DNA of 64,000 bases from UBA7672 sp965229115 (GTDB lineage Bacteria > Pseudomonadota > Alphaproteobacteria > Caulobacterales > Hyphomonadaceae), in the NCBI GenBank assembly GCA_965229115.1, contig CBDDIR010000003.1:1-64000 (forward strand). The letters run 5' to 3'. Under the pieces are notes generated by a model. The model was given only the letters and a program-made list of their open reading frames with translations. It was not told where the DNA came from and searched no databases. The position numbers were made by a program, and so were the translations under genes. This document shows positions 17,209 to 26,036 of the stretch, piece after piece (the first letter of the stretch is position 1; every line of letters starts with the position of its first letter).

Positions 17209-17511
17209 TGGTCATGCCGGCCACGCACTCGCGCAAAACGCCCCTTAGACGACTTTTTTTCGTGTCGCAAGCAGCAGTCCCCGGTCAGACCAGTGTGACC
17301 AATCACGATGGGCACTTTTGTTGACGGAAGCGGGGCGGCACGCTGTCACCTCTGCGCTGCTGGTTCCTTGTGCAAGATGTGCTGTCCTGCTGTGAGGATT
17401 GTAAATCCGCCTGCAGGACGCGGACAGCACATGATCGAGGTGCTTGTCGGGGGTTGTACAGATGAACTATCGAGAAGGAAGACCGTGTGATCGGTTGAGG
17501 GGCATTTAGCG
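17209..17511. other. Divergent intergenic region
   Basis: A 303-base space between the divergent flippase-like gene and the membrane protein at 17512. It holds a large inverted repeat (17377-17432) and no gene. No clear promoter boxes were seen. Confidence 0.5.
17377..17432. repeat. 11-bp inverted repeat enclosing an inner hairpin
   Basis: ATGTGCTGTCC (17377-17387) and GGACAGCACAT (17422-17432) are perfect inverted copies separated by 34 bases. Between them GGATT-GTA-AATCC forms a second, nested hairpin (17397-17409), and GTCCTGC/GCAGGAC offers an alternative pairing. The element lies about 80 bases before the membrane glycosyltransferase gene, so it could be an operator or a structured leader. 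The pairing is seen directly; the role is inferred. Confidence 0.5.
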
Positions 17512-18966
17512 ATGATAGAGCCAACGATTCCGAATGATTCGGCTAAACTAGGTGCGCCCGAACCAAACCGGTTGGCAGTGTCCAAACCATTGCAAGTGGC
17601 GCTGATCTTCGCTGCGTTCGTCTCGTTGTTTCTCTTGTTGCGCCTTCCATTTCTGTTCGCGACTTGGGACGGCTCAGATGGCAATGGCCATCACGTAGCC
17701 TTGGTTCTCGGTCTGACCAACGCCCCGGACGGGTTTATGATAGCGCGCCTAAACGGCGTCCACTACTATTCATACGGGTTCCCTCACCCCGTCCCCTCAT
17801 ATTCTGTCTTGTATTATGGCGGCAAACTGTTGCGGCTGGTGGTGCCTCTGAACCAACTCGAGGGATCGCAGCTGATCTTTGCGTTCAAATGCTTCGCCGC
17901 CCTGATTCAGTGCGCTGTCATGTCGGCTTTGCTTTGGATCGCGCTGCGCCACGTGAAGTCTCGTGTATCCATTTTGTGGGTATTCGTTTTTTCCGCCACA
18001 CCTGTGATTTTGTATGGCGCGAACGAATTTCAGGTCGACAGCACCTCCAGCCTGGCGTTCGCAAGCATCTTCTTCTTCGCTTTGATGATCGCCCAATTTC
18101 CAGAGGTGGATCGTCGTTCTCGCTTCATCGGACTTTTCGTCGGCAGCCTGGCGTTCGGACTTTGCAAGAATGAATGGATTTTCTGCCTGGTCTTGGCGCT
18201 GCTCTTTACCGCGGTCGTTTATCCCGCAGCCAGGTTGGTGGGAAAAAAGTTGCTGCGGGGGTCGCTTGCGCCCGAGGACAGAGACCAGCCGTATCTACAG
18301 CTCGGCGTCATCGTGCTCGGACTCGTTCTCGGGAATTTCATAAGCTACTTGATGAGTCCGAATGACTACACAAGCGGCTGGTCCAACTTGCAGCGGATGG
18401 CCAACCTTTTCACCATTGCAGGTGAAAATCACGGAGCCTGGATCAACGAGATCAATAACAAGATCCCTTACATGTCTTTTGGGATTGTCGCGATCATCAT
18501 ATCGCTTCTCTACTTCTTCTCTAATCTCGCAAATTGTTCGATCGGGTCAGTTCTTGCGCTTTCCACTGGAGGGGCACTTTTGGCCAGTTATATCTTCAAT
18601 TCGTGGGCCCCTCTGCCAAGATACTTCACGCCGGCGCTGCTGGCGCTATGTTGCGCTTTCCTGATGTTCGAGGTGCGTGCTCCGCGTTCGAACAAGAGGG
18701 CGTTGATCGTGTCTGGAGCTATGGCGTTGCTCGTGGGGCAATCTGCTTTGTGGCTTGCTGACTGGTCCGACAGATATTGGAACAAAGGAATTCAGAGAGT
18801 GGATGTCGCTCAACTCGTAGCGCCAGCGTTGGCAGGGAATTGCGTGCTTATCACTGAGTACGGCTATGTTGTTGATCGCTTCGACATCGATGTGGCGCAC
18901 ATCCACTTCGGGAGAGACTTTCTGAATGAATTCCTGAAGGAGAAGGGGCGTGTTGCCTGTTCCTGA
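17512..18966 (+). CDS. Multi-spanning membrane protein, probable GT-C glycosyltransferase
   Basis: A 484-residue protein with about ten hydrophobic segments and a short cytoplasmic N-terminus. The first periplasmic loop after helix 1 contains the acidic segment TWDGSDGNGHH, then a later Tyr/Pro-rich loop (HYYSYGFPHPVPSYS), a layout reminiscent of GT-C enzymes that use lipid-linked sugars. The C-terminus is a soluble tail. No specific family is recognised with certainty; it could also be an O-antigen polymerase-like protein. ATG 17512 follows GAGGGGCATTTAGCG, a plausible ribosome-binding site. It is preceded by the inverted repeat at 17377-17432. Confidence 0.7.
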   Translation: MIEPTIPNDSAKLGAPEPNRLAVSKPLQVALIFAAFVSLFLLLRLPFLFATWDGSDGNGHHVALVLGLTNAPDGFMIARLNGVHYYSYGFPHPVPSYSVLYYGGKLLRLVVPLNQLEGSQLIFAFKCFAALIQCAVMSALLWIALRHVKSRVSILWVFVFSATPVILYGANEFQVDSTSSLAFASIFFFALMIAQFPEVDRRSRFIGLFVGSLAFGLCKNEWIFCLVLALLFTAVVYPAARLVGKKLLRGSLAPEDRDQPYLQLGVIVLGLVLGNFISYLMSPNDYTSGWSNLQRMANLFTIAGENHGAWINEINNKIPYMSFGIVAIIISLLYFFSNLANCSIGSVLALSTGGALLASYIFNSWAPLPRYFTPALLALCCAFLMFEVRAPRSNKRALIVSGAMALLVGQSALWLADWSDRYWNKGIQRVDVAQLVAPALAGNCVLITEYGYVVDRFDIDVAHIHFGRDFLNEFLKEKGRVACS

Positions 18967-19455
18967 CCTGTGGGGCGGGAGTCCCATCTGGGTGTTGCAA
19001 GCAACTGCGCTCTCTTCCGCGGAACAGCCGCTCCAGGCTATCATGAAATAGCCAACACGCAGATCATCCGTTGAGAGCCAGTGTTGGCGTCTTTCAGAGA
19101 GGCGTCGATCGCGTGTTCGAAATCGCCGCCTCGCGTAGACAACCGACGGCCTCGCCAAAGCTTGAGCCCTTCGGCATCCGCGTGCAGTCCTCAATGTGCT
19201 CTGTGTGCTTATGACGGAGGGGGCTCTATGTCGCGCGTAAGATCTGTGATGCGTTGTTCGCAGGATATGCACGCTTCAGCGACAGCGGATTCTGCCTGTT
19301 TGTCCATTAAGCTTTGCCCTTCGGGTCGTTTCAGCTAGTAGAGCTCAAGTTCAAGCCAACGGTGCCTTGTAATTTCGTTCGCCGTGTTGTGGTTTGCACA
19401 TGCCATTGCTGGGCTGAAAGCCACGCGTAACGGAAAAAGCAGGGATTGGAAGCGG
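18967..19455. other. 489-base gap without a recognisable gene
   Basis: Only short frames without domains are present. A longer in-frame extension of the following GT2 gene reaches back to GTG 19384, but the encoded residues are not family-like. No terminator with a T-tract and no convincing promoter was seen. Confidence 0.45.
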
Positions 19456-20451
19456 GTGGCAACAACGATTTCAGTTATTATGCCAACCTACCAGCGCGCG
19501 AACCTCATCAAGCGATCAGTTGAAAGCGTGTTTGGCCAGCGTGGCCTTAACGGTGTGGCGATCGAATTGATCGTCATCGACGACGGCGGTGGCGATGAGA
19601 CTGCCGACGTGCTCGCCCGTATTCAGCCGCCCTCGCCGCACCAGCTCATTTACATGAAGATCGACCATGTGGGGCGTCCGGGTCTTGTCAGAAATGCAGG
19701 CCTGCAGCGGGCCTCCGGCGAACTCATCGGATACTGTGACAGCGACGATATCTGGTTGCCCAATCACTTGGCTACTTGCCTGCGAGCGTTTGCACTTCAT
19801 CCAGGCCTGGTGATGGTTGAGACCTGGTGGTCTTTCCAGCACCTGCGACCTGGCTTGCGCCGGTGGTTCATCGAGTATCGCGCGGCTTCGAGCGATGGTC
19901 GCACGAGCAATACCAACTCTCGCGTACACCGCCGAGATATTCTCGAACGTGTTGGCGGCTTTCCCGAGGATGAATGGGGCGAGGATATCGATCTCTGGAC
20001 CCGAATCGGGTTCGCGGGCCCGATCCGTAGACTGAAAGTACCAACCACTGCAAATGCTTATGTTCTTGGCGGAAACAACGTTACGTACCGACACGCGCCA
20101 CATCTGGCCTTGCAATACGGTGGTCACCATCACCATCCTGTCCCTGCGCCGGTGATCCAGACACCGCCGCCGCAGTCAGTTTCGCAGCCTGCCCAAACCG
20201 AGCCCGAAAGAGTTGCAGTCATCGTCGCGATCAAACCGGCAAATGGGTCCGGGGAGGGTGAGGGTACTCGGAACCCATCGGCAGATACGGCTGTGGTGAG
20301 CCATCAAACCATCACCTGGGCGGATCGCTTCGAGCTAGTACGACAGGACCCTGTTCGAGCTGCCTGGCGCGGCGCTCGGCGTGTGATTCCGAGACCCCTC
20401 CGTCGAGCCGCAAGAGCATTTCTGACTCCTGATCGCCCAGGTGAAAAATGA
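19456..20451 (+). CDS. GT2 glycosyltransferase with Pro/His-rich C-terminal tail
   Basis: A 331-residue family 2 glycosyltransferase. Residues 5-110 hold the GT-A nucleotide-binding half: ISVIMPTYQRANLIKRSVES, VIDDGGGDET and the metal-binding GYCDSDDIWLP. DEWGEDIDLWTRIGFAG is the conserved acceptor-side ED motif. After about residue 220 a low-complexity stretch starts (GGHHHHPVPAPVIQTPPPQ), leading to a basic tail. GTG 19456, with a GGATTGGAAG purine run upstream, places the start directly before the first strand; GTG 19384 is an alternative. It overlaps the next GT2 by four bases and begins a three-gene operon. Confidence 0.85.
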   Translation: MATTISVIMPTYQRANLIKRSVESVFGQRGLNGVAIELIVIDDGGGDETADVLARIQPPSPHQLIYMKIDHVGRPGLVRNAGLQRASGELIGYCDSDDIWLPNHLATCLRAFALHPGLVMVETWWSFQHLRPGLRRWFIEYRAASSDGRTSNTNSRVHRRDILERVGGFPEDEWGEDIDLWTRIGFAGPIRRLKVPTTANAYVLGGNNVTYRHAPHLALQYGGHHHHPVPAPVIQTPPPQSVSQPAQTEPERVAVIVAIKPANGSGEGEGTRNPSADTAVVSHQTITWADRFELVRQDPVRAAWRGARRVIPRPLRRAARAFLTPDRPGEK

Positions 20452-21188
20452 GCCCGAAACTCTCTGTCCTGATGCCGGTGTTCAATATCGAGTCTCGCCG
20501 ACGTGGCCTGGAATATCTCAACGCGGCGATCGAATCCGTGTTGATGCAGGATTTCGAGGATTTCGAATTGATTGTGATCGACGATGGATCAACCGATCAG
20601 ACCGTCGCGCATTTGAAGTCGTGGGCCTCTGCAGACGATCGGGTCCGTGTCATCGCGCAGCCAAAGAACGGTGGAATTGGTGTTGCGCTGAACGCCGGCG
20701 CTCTCGCCGCCCGAGCACCCTACCTGGCTCGGATGGACGCAGACGACATGAGTGTCGTCTATCGTTTCTCGGAGCAGCTCCGCGTGCTTGCGACCAAAGA
20801 TGTCGGTATCGTCGGATCCGGCATGTGGGTCATGAACGCCTCGGATTTCGTGATCATGGAGATCGTCCGGCCCAGCTCCCACGAGGACATACTGAGATTT
20901 GCGATCGCGTACGGCTGCCCGTTCGTCCATGGCAGTGTCTGCATGCGCAAGGATGTTTTCGAGCGCGCCGGAGGGTACAAGCCACGGGAGATCTGCGCTG
21001 CGGAAGATTTCGATCTCTGGCTTCGCGTACTCGATCTCACCAAAGGGTATAATGTGCCCGAACCGCTATACTACTATCGCGAGTCTGCAACCCAGTTGTC
21101 TCGCACCAATGCCGAAAGAATTGCGCAGGATACGTCGGAAGTGATCGCCGGATTTAGATCGCGCTTCGGGCGCGCCCTGACCCAATGA
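20448..21188 (+). CDS. GT2 glycosyltransferase
   Basis: A 246-residue GT-A enzyme: LSVLMPVFNIESRRRGLEYL at the N-terminus, LIVIDDGSTDQTVAHL, the metal site ARMDADDMSVVYRFSEQL, and AAEDFDLWLRVLDL as the ED motif. It starts within the stop of the preceding GT2 (ATGA) and its own stop overlaps the next gene (ATGA), so all three are translationally coupled. The acceptor sugar cannot be told from sequence. It is probably cytoplasmic and works on the polysaccharide repeat. Confidence 0.9.
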   Translation: MSPKLSVLMPVFNIESRRRGLEYLNAAIESVLMQDFEDFELIVIDDGSTDQTVAHLKSWASADDRVRVIAQPKNGGIGVALNAGALAARAPYLARMDADDMSVVYRFSEQLRVLATKDVGIVGSGMWVMNASDFVIMEIVRPSSHEDILRFAIAYGCPFVHGSVCMRKDVFERAGGYKPREICAAEDFDLWLRVLDLTKGYNVPEPLYYYRESATQLSRTNAERIAQDTSEVIAGFRSRFGRALTQ

Positions 21189-23266
21189 CGTTGGTTCGTC
21201 CTAACATCTGTCCTGTCTGTTCATGCGAGGTGACGACCTACTGGCGTACACGGCGGGATGGCGCGCAACTGTTCGTATGCGAGTATTGCGGGTCAGCGCA
21301 CGTCGTCGGTCTCGATCGTGACCCAGATCAGTTGTTCGATGCGGATTACCACTTGGAAGCGCGGAGGTTCGGACCGCAACAGGGGTGGCCATATACGTTC
21401 GGCGAGCGATCATATTGGCAGATCCGGGTGATGGAGGCAGCTGCCCGCGCGCTGGCCAATCGCGGCAAGAGAAGGGTGCGCATCGAGGAATTTGGGCCCG
21501 GCGTCAGTCCCGCCCGGGCCTTGTTGTCTGATGAACCTGAGCTTTTCCATTACGTACAGCGCGATACATCCCCGCTCGTGAATCATCTCGACCTGGAAGC
21601 GTTCGGGCCATTGCTACCGAAGCGGGAGCTGGATGATTGTCTGGTGGCGGCGTTTCACCTGCTGGACCGCGTGTCTGACCCCGGCGACATGTTGCGACAG
21701 ATGATGGTGGATGCGCCATCCCGGGTCATAATTGCCGTGCCTGCATTCCAGCTTGGCGTCGCCGATGAAGCGGGCGACGGTTGGGCTTACAACTCTGAAG
21801 AACTTGAACGAACCGTCTATTATTCCGTGAAGGGGTTTTTCAAGCTGCTGGAGCGAGCAGGCGCTCCCTCACTGGTACTTGATACTCCCAGCGTGCTTCT
21901 CGCGGTCAGTGGCGCCGGACTGACTCAAACAGGCGTCACCGGAAGCATCGGAGAACTTGCTGCGCAGCTTGACGTATCTGTCGAAGATCTAAACGCTTTC
22001 TCGATTCGATATGGCCTGCTTTCGGCCAACGATCCTAGCCTGTCATCCCGGGATCGCGCATATGCAATGGGCCTGCAGGGTCAGACGCAAGAGCGACAAG
22101 GCGTCGATCTCAAATCGTGGACCTATGAACGCCTGGTCGACGATTTTGCCTGGGCAGCTCGGCTTGAGGCGAGCAAGAGTGGACACGCGCGGACGGAACC
22201 GGATTTGCAGACGGCGTCCACCGTGAGTTGTTACACGGATCGGCCACTGTTCTCGGCGGGGAAGAAGGCGCTGAGGGTACTCTATGTCGCGCCGAAGTGG
22301 GATTATGGATTGCCAGAGCAAGGCTGGTCCTACGAACACCAGAACTTTTTTCCAACATGGTATTTTGACTCACACGTGTCGCGGTTTGCGCACTTCGACT
22401 TTGTTGATTTAGCCCGCCGTTTTGGCGTGCGTAAAATGAGCGAGTTGTTGTGCAAGACGGCCGACGACTTTCAGCCCGATCTCATATTTATAGTTTTCTT
22501 CAATGAGGATCACGACCCGTCATACGAGGCGCTGACATATCTTGGTTCGCGCCACGCTTCGGCGACGACTGTCGGGTGGTTCTGCGACGATCACTACAGG
22601 TTCGACGGCTACACGAAAAATATCGTTCCGTTTCTGAATGCGGCTGTAACAACGGTGCCGCCAAGCGATCAACGATACGCGAGTGCTGGATTTTCGGACA
22701 AGGTGATTTTCTCGGCCTGGGCAGCGAATCAGTATTTCTACTTTCCCCGGACGGGCCAGCACGACAAGGACATCGATGTATCCATTGTAGGACTCCCACA
22801 CTCCGATCGCCGGAATCTTGTGGCGCTGATGGCCGAATGTGGAATTTCAGTCGCAACGTTTGGCGGGGGCTGGTCCCCCTCAAGCCGCATCGGGTTTGCT
22901 GAGATGCTCGACATATTCAATCGATCCAAGATCAACCTTAATCCCGCCAAAACGGCGCATGGCGATCCAGGCCAGGTCAAGGGCAGAATGTTTGAAGTGC
23001 CCGCATGTGGTGGGTTTGTCCTGACGGGTGAAACCGTTGGAGCCGAGGACTTCTTTGAGCCCGGTCTCGAGATGCCATCCTATGCGGACGATTACGACCT
23101 CATACAGAAGATTCGACTGTTTCTGAACAATCCGGCATTGCGCGAGACTGTGGCCAGTGCGGGTCACAGACGCGTCATGCGAGAACACCTCTGGAAACAT
23201 CGATACAGCCAATTGATTGGCAAGATCGCGCCCGCAATCATGCCTGACACGGGTTCGGCCGGTTAG
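21185..23266 (+). CDS. Zinc-ribbon-methyltransferase-CgeB-type glycosyltransferase fusion
   Basis: A 693-residue multidomain protein. A zinc ribbon at the N-terminus uses Cys9, Cys12, Cys32 and Cys35. A methyltransferase-like domain follows (RIEEFGPGVSPARALL near 100), with a loop that departs from the usual DxGxGxG, so activity is uncertain. The C-terminal half from about 355 is a CgeB/Glyco_trans_1_2 glycosyltransferase: ALRVLYVAPKWDYG, TVGWFCDDHYRFDGY, and the diagnostic VKGRMFEVPACGGFVLTGE with YADDYDLIQKIRLFLNN near the end. It is the last gene of the GT2-GT2 operon. The architecture suggests coupled methylation and glycosylation of one acceptor (inference). Confidence 0.82.
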   Translation: MTLVRPNICPVCSCEVTTYWRTRRDGAQLFVCEYCGSAHVVGLDRDPDQLFDADYHLEARRFGPQQGWPYTFGERSYWQIRVMEAAARALANRGKRRVRIEEFGPGVSPARALLSDEPELFHYVQRDTSPLVNHLDLEAFGPLLPKRELDDCLVAAFHLLDRVSDPGDMLRQMMVDAPSRVIIAVPAFQLGVADEAGDGWAYNSEELERTVYYSVKGFFKLLERAGAPSLVLDTPSVLLAVSGAGLTQTGVTGSIGELAAQLDVSVEDLNAFSIRYGLLSANDPSLSSRDRAYAMGLQGQTQERQGVDLKSWTYERLVDDFAWAARLEASKSGHARTEPDLQTASTVSCYTDRPLFSAGKKALRVLYVAPKWDYGLPEQGWSYEHQNFFPTWYFDSHVSRFAHFDFVDLARRFGVRKMSELLCKTADDFQPDLIFIVFFNEDHDPSYEALTYLGSRHASATTVGWFCDDHYRFDGYTKNIVPFLNAAVTTVPPSDQRYASAGFSDKVIFSAWAANQYFYFPRTGQHDKDIDVSIVGLPHSDRRNLVALMAECGISVATFGGGWSPSSRIGFAEMLDIFNRSKINLNPAKTAHGDPGQVKGRMFEVPACGGFVLTGETVGAEDFFEPGLEMPSYADDYDLIQKIRLFLNNPALRETVASAGHRRVMREHLWKHRYSQLIGKIAPAIMPDTGSAG

Positions 23267-23703
23267 GGACGCATTTCGCACCTTCAATCACCTGACGGCG
23301 TTAACACGCGAACCCTTGAGGCGCCTCGCGGTCGAATCCGAGACATGGCTCCATAAACCCAAAGCCCATAGTCACAGTAAGGCAGACGCACTTTACCCCG
23401 AAGCCGCCGCAATGCCGACGGAATTCAGATTGCTCAAGCGGGGAAGTGTGCGGTGCGGTTGCATCGCCCTAGCTCGCTGCCGTCAACAGCCACAGTGCAG
23501 GTGAGGCGATGCAGCACGCTTGAACGGTTGATAGCAGGCTCAAACCGCTTGTCGCGTGCCGATCAAAAGGAAGCCATCTGTCCGAGGACGTGAGCCAGCG
23601 TGATTGTCGCCTGCTCACGAACGACGAGTGGAATTGTCAGCTCGCCTTGGCCACCGAGATCAGCTGCCTGCTCGCGACAGGCGCACGAGCCTCGTCGGTC
23701 ATG
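23267..23703. other. 437-base gap without a recognisable gene
   Basis: It lies between two convergent transcription units (the CgeB-type gene and fcl). Short frames on the plus strand have no ribosome-binding sites or domains. No T-tract terminator was found. The region looks like eroded accessory DNA. Confidence 0.45.
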
Positions 23704-24687
23704 TCAAACTGCAATGTCCAGAGATCGACGCTCATCCGCTCCGCCGTGCTGCAGCCAGTCGCGATAGGCGCCCGCAAGCCCGTCAGCCAGGGAAACGGAG
23801 GGCTTCCAATGCATGGATCGCAGCTTGTCCGCAGCCATCAGCTTGCGCGGTGTTCCGTCAGGCTTGGAAGTGTCGAAGATGACATCGCCTGCAAAGCCGA
23901 CAGCCTTCATCACCTGCTGCGTCAGATCAGCGATTGTCAAATCCGCGCCCGATCCGACATTCACATGGCTTTCGCCCGAATAAGTCTTCATCAGCAACAC
24001 AAGTGCGTCTGCACAATCATCGACATGTAGAAATTCCCGGCGAGGCGTACCTGTGCCCCAGACCTCGATCGTAGTCGTTCCTGCGAGCTTCGCTTCGTGA
24101 GCCTTCCTGATCAGGGCAGGGATGACGTGCGACGATGCAAGGTCGTAGTTGTCACCCGGTCCATAGAGGTTGGTCGGCATGGCGGATATGTAGTTGCAGC
24201 CGTACTGGCGGCGATACGCCTGACAAAGCTTGATGCCGGCGATCTTGGCGATTGCATACCACTCATTCGTTGGCTCAAGCGGCCCAGTCAGAAGCGCTTC
24301 CTCTTCAATCGGCTGGGGTGCGAATTTCGGGTAAATGCAGGACGAGCCAAGGAAGAGAAGCTTCTCGACGCCGACGCGATGGGAAGCGTGAATGAGGTTG
24401 GCCTCGATCATCAGGTTATCGTAGAGAAACTCGGCAGGCCGCTGGCTGTTGGCGAGAATGCCGCCGACCTTGGCGGCTGGTATGAATACCGCATCCGGTC
24501 GGGCTTCTGTGAGCCAGGCCTCAACCTGGTCCTGGCGGCGCAGATCGACATCGGCGCGGCCGGCGGTGATGATCTCGCGGCAGTTCTCCGGCTGCAATCG
24601 TCTGATTATGGCAGAGCCCACCATGCCGCGGTGACCCGCAACAAGCACGCTCTTGCCCGCGAGAATGTAGGGTGTGGTGTCAGTCAT
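23704..24687 (-). CDS. fcl: GDP-L-fucose synthase (Fcl/WcaG)
   Basis: A 327-residue extended short-chain dehydrogenase. SVLVAGHRGMVGSAIIRRL is the NADP-binding loop, LGSSCIYPKFAPQPI is the family signature strand, and the catalytic Tyr/Lys pair is in WYAIAKIAGIKLCQAYRRQ. It epimerises and reduces GDP-4-keto-6-deoxymannose to GDP-L-fucose. ATG 24687 was chosen because it overlaps the gmd stop by eight bases and removes a non-family extension. With gmd and manC (58185) the window has the pathway from mannose-1-phosphate to GDP-L-fucose. Confidence 0.94.
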   Translation of the reverse strand: MTDTTPYILAGKSVLVAGHRGMVGSAIIRRLQPENCREIITAGRADVDLRRQDQVEAWLTEARPDAVFIPAAKVGGILANSQRPAEFLYDNLMIEANLIHASHRVGVEKLLFLGSSCIYPKFAPQPIEEEALLTGPLEPTNEWYAIAKIAGIKLCQAYRRQYGCNYISAMPTNLYGPGDNYDLASSHVIPALIRKAHEAKLAGTTTIEVWGTGTPRREFLHVDDCADALVLLMKTYSGESHVNVGSGADLTIADLTQQVMKAVGFAGDVIFDTSKPDGTPRKLMAADKLRSMHWKPSVSLADGLAGAYRDWLQHGGADERRSLDIAV

Positions 24688-25747
24688 GGCGCGCCCTCCG
24701 GTCGCGCTCGAACGCAATGGTCTTCAGGTCCGCTTCGACCATTTCCTTGACCAGCTGCGGGAAGGTGACTGTGTGAGTCCACCCCAGTACCTGCCGCGCC
24801 TTGCTGGGATCGCCCAGCAATTGTTCAACTTCGGCCGGCCGGAAATATTTGGGGTCGACCTCGATCAAGATCTGGCCCGTTCTGGCGTCACGGCCTTTTT
24901 CGTCAACGCCATTGCCCGTCCATTCGATTACGACGCCAACTTCTGCGAAGGCGAGTTCTATGAACTCGCGTACTGAATGCATCTCGCCGGTCGCAAGCAC
25001 ATAGTCATCGGCAGTATCATGCTGCACGATGCGCCACATTCCCTCGACATAGTCCTGCGCGTGACCCCAGTCCCGCTGTGCGTCAAGATTCCCGATATAG
25101 AGTTTGTTCTGAAGGCCGAGCTTGATCGCCGCGACGGCGCGCGTGATCTTGCGAGTAACAAACGTTTCGCCACGCCAGGGGCCTTCGTGATTGAACAGGA
25201 TGCCGTTTGAGGCATGGAAGCCGTAAGCTTCCCGATAGTTCACGGTGATCCAGTAGCCATAGAGCTTGGCCACGCCGTAAGGCGAACGGGGGTAGAACGG
25301 CGTCGTTTCCTTCTGGGGAATCTCCTGGACCTTGCCGTAAAGCTCGGAAGTTGAAGCCTGGTAGAATCGCGTCTTGTCGCGGAGGTTCAGGATCCTGAGA
25401 GCTTCCAAGATGCGCAAAGGTCCAATGGCATCCGCGTTGGCGGTGTATTCAGGGGTTTCGAAGGAGACCTGCACGTGGGACTGCGCGGCCAGATTATAGA
25501 TCTCGTCGGGCTGCACTTCTTGGATAAGACGGATCAGGTTGGTTGAATCCGTCATGTCGCCATAGTGGAGGAAAAAGCTCGCCTGCGCTTCATGCGGGTC
25601 CTGATAGAGGTCATCCACCCGGTGCGTGTTGAAGGAAGACGCTCGACGCTTGAGACCGTGAACGGTGTAGCCTTTCGACAGGAGCAGACGCGACAGGTGC
25701 GCACCATCCTGACCGGTCGCACCGGTGATCAAGGCAGTTTTTGCCAT
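24680..25747 (-). CDS. gmd: GDP-mannose 4,6-dehydratase
   Basis: A 355-residue dehydratase with ITGATGQDGAHLSRLLLSKG at the N-terminus, the Gmd-specific KRRASSFNTHRVDDLY, the catalytic YQASTSELYGKVQEIPQ, and SPYGVAKLYGYWITVNYRE with the active Tyr and Lys. It converts GDP-D-mannose to GDP-4-keto-6-deoxymannose. The ATG at 25747 is preceded by GCGGAAAAA. It is the first gene of a gmd-fcl pair. GDP-L-fucose or a related 6-deoxyhexose is the expected product. Confidence 0.96.
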   Translation of the reverse strand: MAKTALITGATGQDGAHLSRLLLSKGYTVHGLKRRASSFNTHRVDDLYQDPHEAQASFFLHYGDMTDSTNLIRLIQEVQPDEIYNLAAQSHVQVSFETPEYTANADAIGPLRILEALRILNLRDKTRFYQASTSELYGKVQEIPQKETTPFYPRSPYGVAKLYGYWITVNYREAYGFHASNGILFNHEGPWRGETFVTRKITRAVAAIKLGLQNKLYIGNLDAQRDWGHAQDYVEGMWRIVQHDTADDYVLATGEMHSVREFIELAFAEVGVVIEWTGNGVDEKGRDARTGQILIEVDPKYFRPAEVEQLLGDPSKARQVLGWTHTVTFPQLVKEMVEADLKTIAFERDRRARHD

Positions 25748-26036
25748 TTTTTCCGCTGAGCCCCTGTTTCAAGCCGAACGCCGTTTCGAACCCTGTGACG
25801 GTTCAGGTCAGTTCGCATTAATCAGATTTGGCTGGGTCCGCCAAGCCGTAGAGGTTGGTCGAGGAGGGTGTACGAAATTATCGCGTGGTGCGTAACGGGC
25901 GTGTTGGCGCCGCTATGGTTCAATGGTCCAAGTTTGCAGGAGCCGCAACGCGGCCTGTATGTCCTTCGAAGAAGCACCTCATCCCGCCAACGAAGCTCGC
26001 GAGTGCTCGCGGCCACAAACGGAGGAAAATAACGAC

